Below, piece after piece: positions 8,221 to 16,997 of a stretch of 38,364 bases of DNA. This DNA is from Gammaproteobacteria bacterium (GTDB taxonomy: Bacteria > Pseudomonadota > Gammaproteobacteria > Pseudomonadales > Azotimanducaceae). The stretch is from assembly GCA_030428905.1 (NCBI GenBank), contig JAUIED010000031.1:1-38364 (forward strand), in the 5' to 3' direction. Position 1 is the stretch's first letter, and every line of letters begins with the position of its first letter. Made by a program: the position numbers and the translations under genes. The notes under the pieces were generated by a model. The model saw only the letters and a program-made list of their open reading frames with translations. It searched no databases and was not told the origin of the DNA.

Positions 8221-9099
8221 TTATGTTGTTGGGTAGAAGTAACGTCTGCGGGTGTCGGCGGAGAGCCGCCTGGAGGCGCGTGAGCCGACATAGCTGCCCC
8301 AGTACTGGCAGACGCGGAAGCGGATGATGTCCAGCAGTTCCTTTCGCAGAATGCCCTGGGCCCGTGCTTTGCGGCTGTCCATGCGCACGCTGCGTGCGAT
8401 GCACCGAACCAGATCGCGGCGCGACATGTGCAGCGACGGGTCGATAGCCTGCAGCGCAACCGCTTCGCGCTCATAGCGCCAGCGTACCTGTGACCAGCTT
8501 TCGTCGTGAATGTGGTACACCTCGGCGTCTTCCGCAAAGCCGACCTTCAGGCCCACGGGCAGCAGCCGTTTGCCGAGGTGCATGTCTTCGAGACCGGACA
8601 GGGTTTCATCAAAGCGGTGCTCGGCCCATACGTCCTGACGCAGTGCGGCATTGGCGTTGTTGACGAAGTACGGGTGCGGCTTTTCCCGGCCGTGATAGGT
8701 TTGCTCGAACACCTGGTGCTCGCTGAACTTGGTGGAGTCACGGCCGCACTGGCCGCCGTAGGCGTAGGCCAGGCGTTCTTCCCGCAGCGGCTGTGTCAGG
8801 TTGTACAGCCAATGGTTGTCGCACGGTACGCAGTGGCCGCTGATGAAAATCAGGTGCCGGCCGCGGGCCGCTTCGCAGCCGATGTTCAGCGAGCGGCCAA
8901 ACGTGAAGTCTTCTTTGCGGATGTGGGTGATTCGGCAACCATGGCGTTGGGCGATGTCCAGCGTCGCATCGGTAGAACCGGAGTCTACGACTACCACTTC
9001 ATAGGGCAGGCCGCGCATATCCTGATCTGCGATCTTGCCCAGCAGTTCGCCCAGATAGCGTGATTCGTTGTAGGTGCGGATGACGACGCTCGAATCCAT
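8221..9099 (-). CDS. Glycosyltransferase, GT2 family, rhamnosyltransferase-like
   Basis: A 292-residue GT-A glycosyltransferase. MDSSVVIRTYNESRYLGELL and VVVVDSGSTDATLDIA (about residues 35-50) are the family nucleotide-binding blocks. The segment HLIFISGHCVPCDNHWLYNL replaces a plain DxD with the SxHCxP pattern often seen in the rhamnosyltransferase-like GT2 subgroup. The acceptor region contains NNANAALRQDVW and ETLSGLEDMHLGKRLL, where the ED dyad is the likely catalytic base region. The ATG at 9099 is separated by only two bases from the stop of the large methyltransferase gene upstream, so they are co-transcribed and probably coupled. The rhamnosyl assignment is a family resemblance only. 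Confidence 0.88.
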   Translation of the reverse strand: MDSSVVIRTYNESRYLGELLGKIADQDMRGLPYEVVVVDSGSTDATLDIAQRHGCRITHIRKEDFTFGRSLNIGCEAARGRHLIFISGHCVPCDNHWLYNLTQPLREERLAYAYGGQCGRDSTKFSEHQVFEQTYHGREKPHPYFVNNANAALRQDVWAEHRFDETLSGLEDMHLGKRLLPVGLKVGFAEDAEVYHIHDESWSQVRWRYEREAVALQAIDPSLHMSRRDLVRCIARSVRMDSRKARAQGILRKELLDIIRFRVCQYWGSYVGSRASRRLSADTRRRYFYPTT

Positions 9100-9101
9100 G
9101 G

Positions 9102-11405
9102 CTAACGTTTTCTTAAGACCAGGGTCCGGTGCGTGTTATTCAGGACGTCGTAGTCCGGCGAGGTCACCACGTGACGATCAGCGTAGTCCGTGACCTCCTG
9201 CCATTCTTCCACACCGTAATCGTCGATCACAACGATACCGCCGCTGCGCACCAGGGGGGCGTAGTTCTCGAAGTCCTGCCGCACGCCGTCGTAGCTGTGA
9301 TCACCGTCGATGAGCAGGTAGTTGTAGCTGCGTTGCGATGCCTGCTCGAGAATTTGCGGATCTTCAGACAATCCCCGCAGTACCTGCACCTGTGTCATGT
9401 CGCACTGCACCTTGTGCAGGTTGTGTAGCAGGAGCTGTTCGCTGATCGGCAAACCCGTCAGTGCATCCAGCGACTTTGCGTCGTAGTAGCCCTCGAGAGG
9501 ATCGATGCAGGTGATTCGGGTCGAGCGGAAGTGGTGTCGGAGCAGGTCCCAGACAATGGCGGTGTTGACTCCGAAAAGCACACCGATCTCCAGATACTCC
9601 AGCGTCTGCTGGCCGAGGCTGAGCACCGACAGCACACGCGTCAATGCGGCGTGGATGCTCGTCGCCAGCCGGCCGGCGCAGCTCGCCTCGATCTGACGGA
9701 CATGGTGGGCCAGGTAGGCGATCGTGCGCTTTTCCAGTTCGAGGCCGAACGCACTTTGGGCCAGCGCCACGAACTGCTCGATCTCCTGCGCATCGAGAAA
9801 ACGGGGGAACGATTGGAAATCCGGCTCATTGCTGCGGTAACGGTAGTCACGGCGTAACAGAGCGGTGAGGCTGCGGGCTGTTTGCCGCGCGGACGTCGCC
9901 ACCGCGGCGATCTGCCGCGATTCTTCTGTCAGCGTGTCGGTGCGCGCCTCAGTGGTCGTCAACGCGCCGCGCAGCTCACTGAGCTCTCCTCGCAGGGAGT
10001 TGTTTTCGCTGTGCAGCTGCTCTAGCTCACCCTGGAGCTGTCGCAGCGCTTGCTCGAGCATCTGCAGCCGCTGTTCGTTGGCTGCGGCCCGCTGCGACGT
10101 CTTCTGGTTGTCAGCCTGCTGCTCCAGCCGCGCCTGTGCGGCAGCGTAGGCGGCGTCCGCTTCAGCGAGGGATTGGTCCAGGGTTTCATCCGGAGGGGTA
10201 GACAGAGACATGTAGTTCAGCCGGTTTTCGCTCGCATCCGTGCGCTTGAAGATTTCGCGCTGCTGCAGCGCAGGAATGTGGGATGCCGTGAGCACTTCGT
10301 ATGTGCAACCGGCTGCCTCTCCTGCCTGCACATAGGATTCTACATTGCTGCAGTGGCGAAGGTAGTAATCGTCGTAGTCGATTTCAAAAAACGATGGGTG
10401 CACAGCGCGGATGTTGGACATGTGATCGACGAACTGCGTGCTCGCGTTGTGCGACCAGAAGTAGTCGCTTTCGCCCAATGGGCGCCCGTCGCAGCCGAGC
10501 AGGCGCACGCGGCGGCTCAGCGTCGTCGCCACGGGCAGCATGAGAAATGTGAGAATGTTCTGCGTGGTGCGCACCTCGAAGCGCTTGCGCAGATCGAGGT
10601 TGATCGGCAGGTCGGCGCTGTAGGGCAGCGCGATCGTCGCCTCGGCGAGTGCTGGCTGCCAGTGCGTGAACAGGTTGTAGTACTTCAGTGGGATCACACA
10701 CCGAAAGTCGTACCGTGCCTGCTGCTCTGCGAGTTTGGTACGGAAGGCGTCCGCGTATTCAGAGCAGCCGAAATGAAAGATCGGGTCTCCGAACACCTGT
10801 AGCTGTGGCCGCACTGCCTGCATGAGTTGTTCGTCGTTGATGACGCTGTTGCAGATGATGTTGAGCGCATCGTCGAAGTTGTATTCGGCGTATCTGCTGA
10901 TCTGGGGGCCTGAGCAGAGTATGTGCGATGTGTCGAGATGCGCGAGGCGATCCGCAAGCTCTGCGAATCGTTCGCTTGAGGCGGCGATGACGGCATCATC
11001 CGCCATGCCTTCGCGGTGGCTGATGTCAACATACGTTGAGCCTTCGGCGGGGCTCGCTTCGTCGACGTCGTATACGCGTACGCCAGCGCGCTTGAGCGCC
11101 GTCGCCGCGTTGCTTCCGAGGTTGCTCAGGCCATTACTGCCGCGCCAAAGCACGACGATATCGGCCCGCTGTAAATCCTTGAGTGTCACCGCCTGCGGGG
11201 ATACTTCAAGCCACTGAGGCCGCTTCGCCATAGCCCTGCAGATCTGCGCCTCGTAGCCTGGCGGAGCTGCTATGTCGCTGTCGACGGTGGACTGCATGCG
11301 CACATGAGACGGGTCCAGAGGCGCCAGGTACCAGATCGCTCTGGCCATCTGCCGTGCCAGGCTGTCCGCATCTTCGAACGGCGGATAGTAGATGATGGTG
11401 GTCAT
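9102..11405 (-). CDS. Large DUF115-like / coiled-coil / SAM-methyltransferase protein
   Basis: A 767-residue three-part protein. Residues 1 to about 390 form a domain with a SGPQISRYAEYNFDDALNII loop (from about 158) and a later HFGCSEYADAF. This resembles the GxGPSL-type pocket of DUF115/MptE-like and sialyltransferase-like proteins, at weak similarity. About residues 405-510 are a Gln/Glu/Leu-rich coiled coil. Residues about 575-767 are a class I SAM-dependent methyltransferase of the Methyltransf_24 type: motif I LEIGVLFGVNTAIVW (about 600), the acidic CIDPLEGYYDAK, and LLIDGDHSYDGV (about 695) leading to GGIVVIDDYG. Start ATG at 11405 overlaps the preceding stop by 4 bases. It probably methylates a glycan held or measured by the coiled coil. 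The N-terminal function is unknown. Confidence 0.8.
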   Translation of the reverse strand: MTTIIYYPPFEDADSLARQMARAIWYLAPLDPSHVRMQSTVDSDIAAPPGYEAQICRAMAKRPQWLEVSPQAVTLKDLQRADIVVLWRGSNGLSNLGSNAATALKRAGVRVYDVDEASPAEGSTYVDISHREGMADDAVIAASSERFAELADRLAHLDTSHILCSGPQISRYAEYNFDDALNIICNSVINDEQLMQAVRPQLQVFGDPIFHFGCSEYADAFRTKLAEQQARYDFRCVIPLKYYNLFTHWQPALAEATIALPYSADLPINLDLRKRFEVRTTQNILTFLMLPVATTLSRRVRLLGCDGRPLGESDYFWSHNASTQFVDHMSNIRAVHPSFFEIDYDDYYLRHCSNVESYVQAGEAAGCTYEVLTASHIPALQQREIFKRTDASENRLNYMSLSTPPDETLDQSLAEADAAYAAAQARLEQQADNQKTSQRAAANEQRLQMLEQALRQLQGELEQLHSENNSLRGELSELRGALTTTEARTDTLTEESRQIAAVATSARQTARSLTALLRRDYRYRSNEPDFQSFPRFLDAQEIEQFVALAQSAFGLELEKRTIAYLAHHVRQIEASCAGRLATSIHAALTRVLSVLSLGQQTLEYLEIGVLFGVNTAIVWDLLRHHFRSTRITCIDPLEGYYDAKSLDALTGLPISEQLLLHNLHKVQCDMTQVQVLRGLSEDPQILEQASQRSYNYLLIDGDHSYDGVRQDFENYAPLVRSGGIVVIDDYGVEEWQEVTDYADRHVVTSPDYDVLNNTHRTLVLRKR

Positions 11406-13792
11406 GAGTCGGCGTCGAGTTCTCGGCGCAGGCGAATGATCTGTTGGAGCACTTCCGGCAGCCGCTGCTTGACCTCGAGTTGTTGCTGCTGCAGCCGGTG
11501 CAGATCCTTTTCCAGCGTTGCCTGGTGCAACTGCAGCTGTGTGAAACGCTCCTCATGCGCGGACTGGGCGGTGATCTGGCTACGAAGCTGTTGCAACAAA
11601 GTGCTGTTGTGCGCGCAGGCGTTCTCCAGTGGAACGTTCTCCAGCCGCAACGACTCGAGCAGATACGCCACGAGGTGATAGGCGCAGATTGCGCTTACCA
11701 GGAAACCGGCGTGGGACAGCAGCATGACACCGGTTGCCTTTGCCAGCGCGCTCATGACCGTCGGTGCCAGGTATGCTGCGGCAACCAGCAAAGCACTAAT
11801 CACACCTCGCCGGGTTCTGAGGAAGTTCCGAAAAATACGGAAGTGGTTGGCGATATGGGTACGGCTTGGCATGAAACGGGTCTCGTCTGCGGTCGATGGG
11901 TTGGTGCGTTGTAGAACATGTGGGTTGTGCGCGGTGATGTGTGCGTCGAACATGGCGGCGACAGCTTGCGGCTCCTGATGCTGGCGAAACGCGATCATGT
12001 TGCCCCACGCCCGCTCGTTACGGAGCTGGCACGGCCAGGCGGCAAGGCGGTGCCACTGATGCTGCACACCGTAGCGCTCGACAGGGTGCCACTCAGAAAC
12101 GAACACCTGATAATCAAGGGCGGCCAGAAAGTCTGCGATGTCGCGATGATCATGTCCGAGGGTTGCGGTTTTTCTGTCCTCGAACTCGGCCACAACCACA
12201 TCCGGTTGCAGGCGTTGCCAGGGAAAGCTGCGCAGCACCATCAGGTCGTACCCTTCCGTGTCGACCTTGAGGAACTGCACGGCTTCGATCGCAGCAAGGT
12301 ATGAATCCAGGCGGGTCGTCCTTACCGTGGCGCGCTGCTCGTGCTGGTCGTGGAAGGGAACAAGGCTCGAAATGCCGCTGCTCTGCGCGGCGGCGTACAT
12401 GGGCAGTTGTTGATCGTCCTCTTCCGTGACGGCCAGATTGTTGAGTATCAGACGTGCACGGCTATCGTACTGCCGGCTGAGTGCCGCAAAGGCATCCGGG
12501 TCTGGCTCGAAGGCGTGTACCGTCCAGCCGTCGCCGAGAAAACGGGCGAAGGCGGCGCCGTGGTGGGCGCCGACATCCACCATGGTGCCGATGCTGCGAC
12601 GGCTGGTGAGAAAGTCATAGACGATGGCGCACTCATCCACGGCCACCGCCGCGCTGCGCGGGTAGCCTGAGGGTCCGTGTGTTGCGGCCTGGATGAGCAT
12701 TGCCTCGAAGCGGTTGCGCACGTCGTGCACGTTTGCTTGTGTCAGCGCGTGTGTGCGAGCACGCCGGGCGATCTGCTGACGATCGCTCGTGCTCGTGAGT
12801 GAGCGTAGAGCGTTCTCGAGTGATTGCGCATCGCGCTCGAGCACACAGTACCCCAGGGCATGTCGCTGGATGTAGGCGATGGACGGTGTTTCTTGCGGGC
12901 CGTATGCCAGCACAGGCGCGCCGGAAGCCAGACATTCGAACGTTTTGTTGGCGAACGAGTAGCGCGTGTAGTTGCGGCTTAGGTCGTCGAAGTTGTAGCA
13001 CACAAGCACTGCATGGGCGCTGCTCAACAGTGCAGGGTACGCCGCCTTGGGCACAAGCGGGTGGCAAGCGATGGCCTGGTGGCCGTTTCCTATGGCCTCG
13101 GCCAGCTCGAGAAACCAAGGATGTGTGTAGATCTCCAGGCGAAGATCGACTCCGTCATCGGCCAGCCGCGCTACCGCTGAAGCAACATCCGAGACACTCT
13201 GCAGCTGCATGTCCTGGGCGAGTGCGCCGCTATAGCGCAGCAGGAAGGGTTCCGCCGGTGGTGACGGCAGGTCCTGCCACAGATCAGGGTCGATGCCGTT
13301 GTGGATGGCGGTGAAGTTTCTGTCGTAGACCGCTTCGTAGGCGGCGGACATTTCATCGCAGATCGTCAGGTTGCACGCTGCCCGGTCGATGTTCCGCCGC
13401 AGATTCTCGCGCAGCCAGGCGCCTTGCGGGGTGATTTCCGCGCGCGCCGGCCAGTCGTCCATGATATGGGTGACAAGCGGCCGCTGGCTGCGCTCGATGA
13501 TCGTTGTGCACAGCCTTGTGTAGCTCGGATCGTCGTCGGTAGGGCGCAGGTATATCAGTTCTGGCTGAAAGCTAGCCACCCTGCGATGAATTTCGGATGC
13601 GGCTAGCTGTTGCGCATCCATGTACTGCAGGCCGGGTGCCGGCGGATGACCGTTGCAGACCTGCAGGAGACTGGTCGCTGGCCAGCGGTGAAACAGGGTC
13701 GCCAGCAGTTGGCCGGTTGCGGTGTCGCTGTCGAGGCCGGTAGGCGAGAGCACCAGCGTCCGCGGCAGCGCGCTAGCTGCCGTCGTTGCCAA
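11402..13792 (-). CDS. GT4 glycosyltransferase - FkbM methyltransferase fusion with membrane hairpin and coiled coil
   Basis: A 796-residue fusion. Residues about 10-370 are a GT-B glycosyltransferase; the donor side includes NYTRYSFANKTFECLASGAPVLAYG, a GT4-like donor motif. Residues about 395-565 are an FkbM-type SAM methyltransferase: MVDVGAHHGAAFARFLGDGW (about 402), VHAFEPDPDAF, and VQFLKVDTEGYDLMVL, the family's hallmark. About 655-712 hold two hydrophobic helices (GVISALLVAAAYLAPTVM and LLSHAGFLVSAICAYHLVAY), and about 715-790 are a Leu/Gln/Glu-rich coiled coil. The start is read as TTG at 13792, which overlaps the upstream stop by 20 bases; a GTG start around codon 14 is possible. It probably adds and O-methylates a sugar at the inner membrane. 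Domain calls are firm; substrate unknown. Confidence 0.85.
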   Translation of the reverse strand: MATTAASALPRTLVLSPTGLDSDTATGQLLATLFHRWPATSLLQVCNGHPPAPGLQYMDAQQLAASEIHRRVASFQPELIYLRPTDDDPSYTRLCTTIIERSQRPLVTHIMDDWPARAEITPQGAWLRENLRRNIDRAACNLTICDEMSAAYEAVYDRNFTAIHNGIDPDLWQDLPSPPAEPFLLRYSGALAQDMQLQSVSDVASAVARLADDGVDLRLEIYTHPWFLELAEAIGNGHQAIACHPLVPKAAYPALLSSAHAVLVCYNFDDLSRNYTRYSFANKTFECLASGAPVLAYGPQETPSIAYIQRHALGYCVLERDAQSLENALRSLTSTSDRQQIARRARTHALTQANVHDVRNRFEAMLIQAATHGPSGYPRSAAVAVDECAIVYDFLTSRRSIGTMVDVGAHHGAAFARFLGDGWTVHAFEPDPDAFAALSRQYDSRARLILNNLAVTEEDDQQLPMYAAAQSSGISSLVPFHDQHEQRATVRTTRLDSYLAAIEAVQFLKVDTEGYDLMVLRSFPWQRLQPDVVVAEFEDRKTATLGHDHRDIADFLAALDYQVFVSEWHPVERYGVQHQWHRLAAWPCQLRNERAWGNMIAFRQHQEPQAVAAMFDAHITAHNPHVLQRTNPSTADETRFMPSRTHIANHFRIFRNFLRTRRGVISALLVAAAYLAPTVMSALAKATGVMLLSHAGFLVSAICAYHLVAYLLESLRLENVPLENACAHNSTLLQQLRSQITAQSAHEERFTQLQLHQATLEKDLHRLQQQQLEVKQRLPEVLQQIIRLRRELDADS

Positions 13793-14942
13793 GGCGTCCA
13801 GCCCGTGCTCTGGCCTGGTTCAGGCTCGCGTTGATCTGCATCCAGTCCTCGCCCTGCTGTACCTGCTGCTTTGCGGTCCATGCGTGCAGCAGGAGCACGC
13901 CGCCAATGCAGCTCGCTGCAGCTGCCAGCGCGCCGAGCCAGCTGAACTGGGCAATGCTCAGCGCGGAAGGTAGCGCAATGAGCAGCGCAGTGATCCACAC
14001 GGCGGCGGGCTTTCGGTGGCTGAGCGCGCCAACCCACCATGCGATGCGTTCGCGTTTGCCAGTTTGTGTTGATGAAGCGCTTGGGGCAAGACTATCCGTG
14101 TAGGTTGCCACGGCCTCTCTGAGCGGCACGTGCGCGAAAACGTGTAGTGCGGACCCGGGTGTGCAGTTGATGATCTGCATGCCGTTGCGCTGGCCGTGCA
14201 CGTCGGCGATGGCGTAGGTCAGTTCCATTCTCGCAGTATCGGCCGCCTGCCATGTTCTACCCGCAAAATAGCTGTCGTCGAAATGGTTGGGGTCGGCTTC
14301 CTCGTTATGCAGCAGCGTACCTTCTACCGCATTGTCAGGTTGCGTGTAGCGGTGGTCGAAACCAATCATCAGCACCTTCTTGTAACCGAGCAGGGTGGCC
14401 AGCTGCAGATTGAAGTAGCTCACCGTGCTGCGGGTGGACAGTGGCTCTCCCGCGGATTTTGCGGGAGCGTAGCCGCCATGTGCTGGCAGCGTGATGGCCT
14501 GGTCGCCTTCTGGCAGCCACAATGCCAGATGAATTGGCAGGGCGACTTCAAACGGTTGCGCAGTGAACGCTTCGGGACGCTGGCTGATTACCCAGGGGTT
14601 CACCACGCTGAGCAAGGTAAGTCGCTTTGCCAATTCCGGATGATCTGCGGCGTAGTTGGCGCCGAGCACATCCAGGCCGTCGAGCAGGTCCCAGTCGACG
14701 GCGTTCAGGCTCGGGCCATTACCTGCGATCACACAGGTTTCACCTCGACGCTGCTGAGCCATGGTTCGCAGCCTGGTCAGGCCGTGATCTATGAGCTGTC
14801 GCACCCGTGTCCGGCGTAGGGCAAGCGCGATGTGCTCAAGCTCAGCGCGCTGCTCGGTGAGGGGGTTGAGGGGCGCATCCTGCTGCCCGAGTATGCGGAA
14901 CCCCGCAGGTGGTATGGCCGGCGCCGTGAGTTCTCTGGTCAT
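13773..14942 (-). CDS. DUF115-like (sialyltransferase-like fold) protein with C-terminal membrane hairpin
   Basis: A 389-residue protein and first gene of the long minus-strand glycan operon. CVIAGNGPSLNAVDWDLLDG (about residues 69-88) is the GxGPSLN nucleotide-sugar pocket shared by DUF115/MptE-like proteins and some sialyltransferase-like families. LGYKKVLMIGFDHRYTQPDN further on matches their second conserved block, and the region between holds LSTRSTVSYFNLQLA. Residues about 310-355 form two transmembrane helices, followed by a short charged helix. The same hairpin-plus-helix arrangement ends the next gene's product, suggesting that the two proteins pair in the membrane. DUF115 proteins include Maf flagellin glycosylation factors, so transfer of a nonulosonate is plausible given the CMP-sugar synthetase in the operon, but no function can be proved. 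Start ATG at 14942. Confidence 0.75.
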   Translation of the reverse strand: MTRELTAPAIPPAGFRILGQQDAPLNPLTEQRAELEHIALALRRTRVRQLIDHGLTRLRTMAQQRRGETCVIAGNGPSLNAVDWDLLDGLDVLGANYAADHPELAKRLTLLSVVNPWVISQRPEAFTAQPFEVALPIHLALWLPEGDQAITLPAHGGYAPAKSAGEPLSTRSTVSYFNLQLATLLGYKKVLMIGFDHRYTQPDNAVEGTLLHNEEADPNHFDDSYFAGRTWQAADTARMELTYAIADVHGQRNGMQIINCTPGSALHVFAHVPLREAVATYTDSLAPSASSTQTGKRERIAWWVGALSHRKPAAVWITALLIALPSALSIAQFSWLGALAAAASCIGGVLLLHAWTAKQQVQQGEDWMQINASLNQARARAGRLGNDGS

Positions 14943-15194
14943 CTGCCGCGCGGATCGCCACAGCCGGGCGCTTGGCCGAACCGCGCACGCTGTCGGGTGC
15001 CGGCCAGCAGCGGAACCTCAGTACGTGCAGCGTAGACGCATTGTGTTTCGGGCAAAGGACAAACCGGTGGGATGGGGAGCGCGAAGTTTAGCGGTGCATT
15101 GCAGTGATGCAAAGGATCGTCCCCTGACAGGATCGTCCCTTGTGCGCCTTCCCGGCGGCAGATAGGCTGCGCGCTTTCTATCGCCGGGCTACCT
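14943..15194. promoter_or_regulatory. Divergent intergenic region with an 11-bp direct repeat
   Basis: These 252 bases separate the head of the long minus-strand glycan operon from the plus-strand methyltransferase, so promoters for both should lie here. No convincing -35/-10 pair could be picked by eye. The only clear pattern is AGGATCGTCCC at 15113-15123 repeated exactly at 15129-15139, a 16-bp period about 60 bases before the methyltransferase start. It could be a regulator site. No reading frame with coding character was seen. Confidence 0.4.
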
Positions 15195-15872
15195 ATGAAG
15201 GATCCCCAGTACTACCGCATGTTCGGCTATGACCTCGGACTGTTGCCCAACGCGCATCTGAGAAGTCTCGAGCAGGACGTGGCAGATATAGAACAGGCGC
15301 AAACACGCTCAGGGCTGACAATCGGCTATCCCGGATGGGGGCTGATCTACCATCTGGCGTTGTGCTCGCTGGATCCCAACCGCTACAGCGTTGTGATTGA
15401 GACGGGCACCAATCGAGGCTGTTCATCCATCGTGCTGGCGCAGGCGCTTGCCGACCGCGGTCAGGGTGGAGTACTGCACACCATCGACATCGATGCGAGC
15501 GTGGCGGAGATTGCTGGTCGCAACCTTCAGGCAGCGGGTTTGGAGGCGTTCGTGTCCCAGCATGTGGGTTCGAGTCTTGATGTTTTGCCGCAGGTGCTTG
15601 CACAGGTGGAACGGGTGGATCTGGCCTTTCTCGACGGTTCGCACACCATGCATGATGCGTTGACGGAGTTCGATCTGGTGCTGCCGAAGCTGGCTGAAGG
15701 TGCGTTGGTGATCTTCGACAATACCTACCAGATTGCCGATGAAGGGGAGGATCAGCGGGTGTACGGTGCGCTGCAGGAGATACTGCGGCGCGGCGAGGGG
15801 CACCTGATCAATTTGCCCTATGTATCGTGGTACACGCCCGGCGTCGCCATATGGCAACGTGCGCCGTTTTGA
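15195..15872 (+). CDS. Class I SAM-dependent methyltransferase (Methyltransf_24 / CmcI-like)
   Basis: A 225-residue methyltransferase, probably acting on a sugar of the glycan made by the surrounding cluster. Motif I is VVIETGTNRGCSSIVLAQAL (about residues 65-84), the acidic loop after beta2 is HTIDIDASVAEIA, and motif VDLAFLDGSHTMHDALTEF is followed by LPKLAEGALVIFDNTY, the strand-4/5 region with the metal-associated DGSH typical of the CmcI/TylF-related group. Start ATG at 15195 gives the usual N-terminal helix. It is divergent from the glycan operon and convergent with gmd, only 12 bases from the gmd stop. It is related in fold to the C-terminal domain of the 9102-11405 protein but much shorter. 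Substrate not determinable. Confidence 0.85.
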   Translation: MKDPQYYRMFGYDLGLLPNAHLRSLEQDVADIEQAQTRSGLTIGYPGWGLIYHLALCSLDPNRYSVVIETGTNRGCSSIVLAQALADRGQGGVLHTIDIDASVAEIAGRNLQAAGLEAFVSQHVGSSLDVLPQVLAQVERVDLAFLDGSHTMHDALTEFDLVLPKLAEGALVIFDNTYQIADEGEDQRVYGALQEILRRGEGHLINLPYVSWYTPGVAIWQRAPF

Positions 15873-15890
15873 GTAACGCCGGAGTTACTC
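15871..15890. terminator. Inverted repeat between convergent stop codons (possible bidirectional terminator)
   Basis: GAGTAAC (15871-15877) and GTTACTC (15884-15890) form a perfect 7-bp stem with a 6-base loop. The stem overlaps the stop codons of both the plus-strand methyltransferase and the minus-strand gmd gene. There is no T-run on either side, so it is not a classical Rho-independent terminator. It may act as a transcript-end stabiliser, or be chance. Confidence 0.35.
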
Positions 15891-16997
15891 GTTGGGCATG
15901 AACACCGGGTAGCCCGCGTCAGATACGAGCGCATCGCGTTTAGCCAGCTTGAAATCCTCGGTGGCCATTTCGGTCATCAGTTCATCGAAACGGATGGTAG
16001 GGGTCCAGCCGAGTTCGCGCTTTGCTTTGCCCGGGTCTCCCAGCAACGTTTCTACCTCCGTCGGGCGGTAGTAGGTTGGGTCGACACGGACGATCACCTG
16101 GCCGGGCTTCAGCGCATGATCCCCTGCCCGCTCAACCAGGCCCACCTCGTCTACGCCTTCGCCCTGAAAGGCAATGTCGATACCCAGCGCCTTGCAGGTC
16201 GCCCGTATGGCATCGCGCACGGAGTATTGCTCGCCGGTGGCGATGACGTAGTCCCGCGCTTCCTCCTGCTGCAGCATGGACCACTGCATGGCGACATAGT
16301 CGCGGGCATGACCCCAGTCACGCAGGGCGTTCATGTTGCCAAGGTACAGGCAGTCCTGCAGGCCCAGCGCAATGCGCGCGATGCCGCGCGTGATCTTGCG
16401 GGTTACGAACGTTTCACCGCGCAGGGGCGACTCGTGGTTGAACAGAATGCCGTTGCAGGCGTACATGCCGTACGCCTCCCGGTAGTTCACCGTGATCCAG
16501 TAGGCATAGAGCTTGGCCACCGCATAGGGCGAGCGTGGGTAGAACGGTGTGGTTTCGGTTTGCGGTGTCTCCATCACCTGGCCGTAGAGTTCGGACGAGG
16601 AGGCCTGGTAGTAACGGGTGCGCTGTTCGAGCTTGAGTATCCGTATGGCTTCCAGGAGCCGCAGCGCACCGAGCGCGTCCACCTGTGCGGTGTACTCGGG
16701 CGCCTCGAACGACACCGCCACATGGCTTTGCGCACCAAGATTGTAGATCTCGTCCGGCTGACACTCCTGCACGATGCGGATCAGATTGCTGGAGTCGGTC
16801 AGGTCGCCGTGATGCAGGAACAAGCGGCGGTCGTCATCGTGCGGATCCTGATACAGATGGTCGATGCGCTCGGTGTTGAACAGGCTCGCGCGGCGCTTGA
16901 TGCCGTGTACCACGTATCCCTTGTCGAGGAGCAGCTCCGTAAGGTAGGCGCCATCCTGACCTGTAATGCCAGTGATGAGGGCCGTTTTCTGCGTCAA
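15885..16997 (-). CDS. gmd: GDP-mannose 4,6-dehydratase
   Basis: A 370-residue NADP-dependent enzyme converting GDP-D-mannose to GDP-4-keto-6-deoxy-D-mannose, the precursor of GDP-rhamnose, GDP-fucose and GDP-perosamine. GITGQDG (10-16) binds the cofactor. [10 protein letters not shown], the catalytic block [10 protein letters not shown] (E136) with [11 protein letters not shown] (Y158, K162), [20 protein letters not shown], and [13 protein letters not shown] are all diagnostic of Gmd. Length is normal. The start is TTG at 16997, supported by a perfect GGAGG seven bases upstream; its TTGA overlaps the stop of the ACT-domain gene. No following reductase or aminotransferase for the keto sugar is in the window. 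Translational linkage to glyQS and the ACT gene is unusual. Confidence 0.95.
   Translation of the reverse strand: MTQKTALITGITGQDGAYLTELLLDKGYVVHGIKRRASLFNTERIDHLYQDPHDDDRRLFLHHGDLTDSSNLIRIVQECQPDEIYNLGAQSHVAVSFEAPEYTAQVDALGALRLLEAIRILKLEQRTRYYQASSSELYGQVMETPQTETTPFYPRSPYAVAKLYAYWITVNYREAYGMYACNGILFNHESPLRGETFVTRKITRGIARIALGLQDCLYLGNMNALRDWGHARDYVAMQWSMLQQEEARDYVIATGEQYSVRDAIRATCKALGIDIAFQGEGVDEVGLVERAGDHALKPGQVIVRVDPTYYRPTEVETLLGDPGKAKRELGWTPTIRFDELMTEMATEDFKLAKRDALVSDAGYPVFMPNE

Noticed and set aside
8199-8537. N-terminal extension of the CMP-sugar cytidylyltransferase
   Set aside because: The frame is open but overlaps the GT2 gene and lacks family similarity; the conserved fold begins at ATG 8198.
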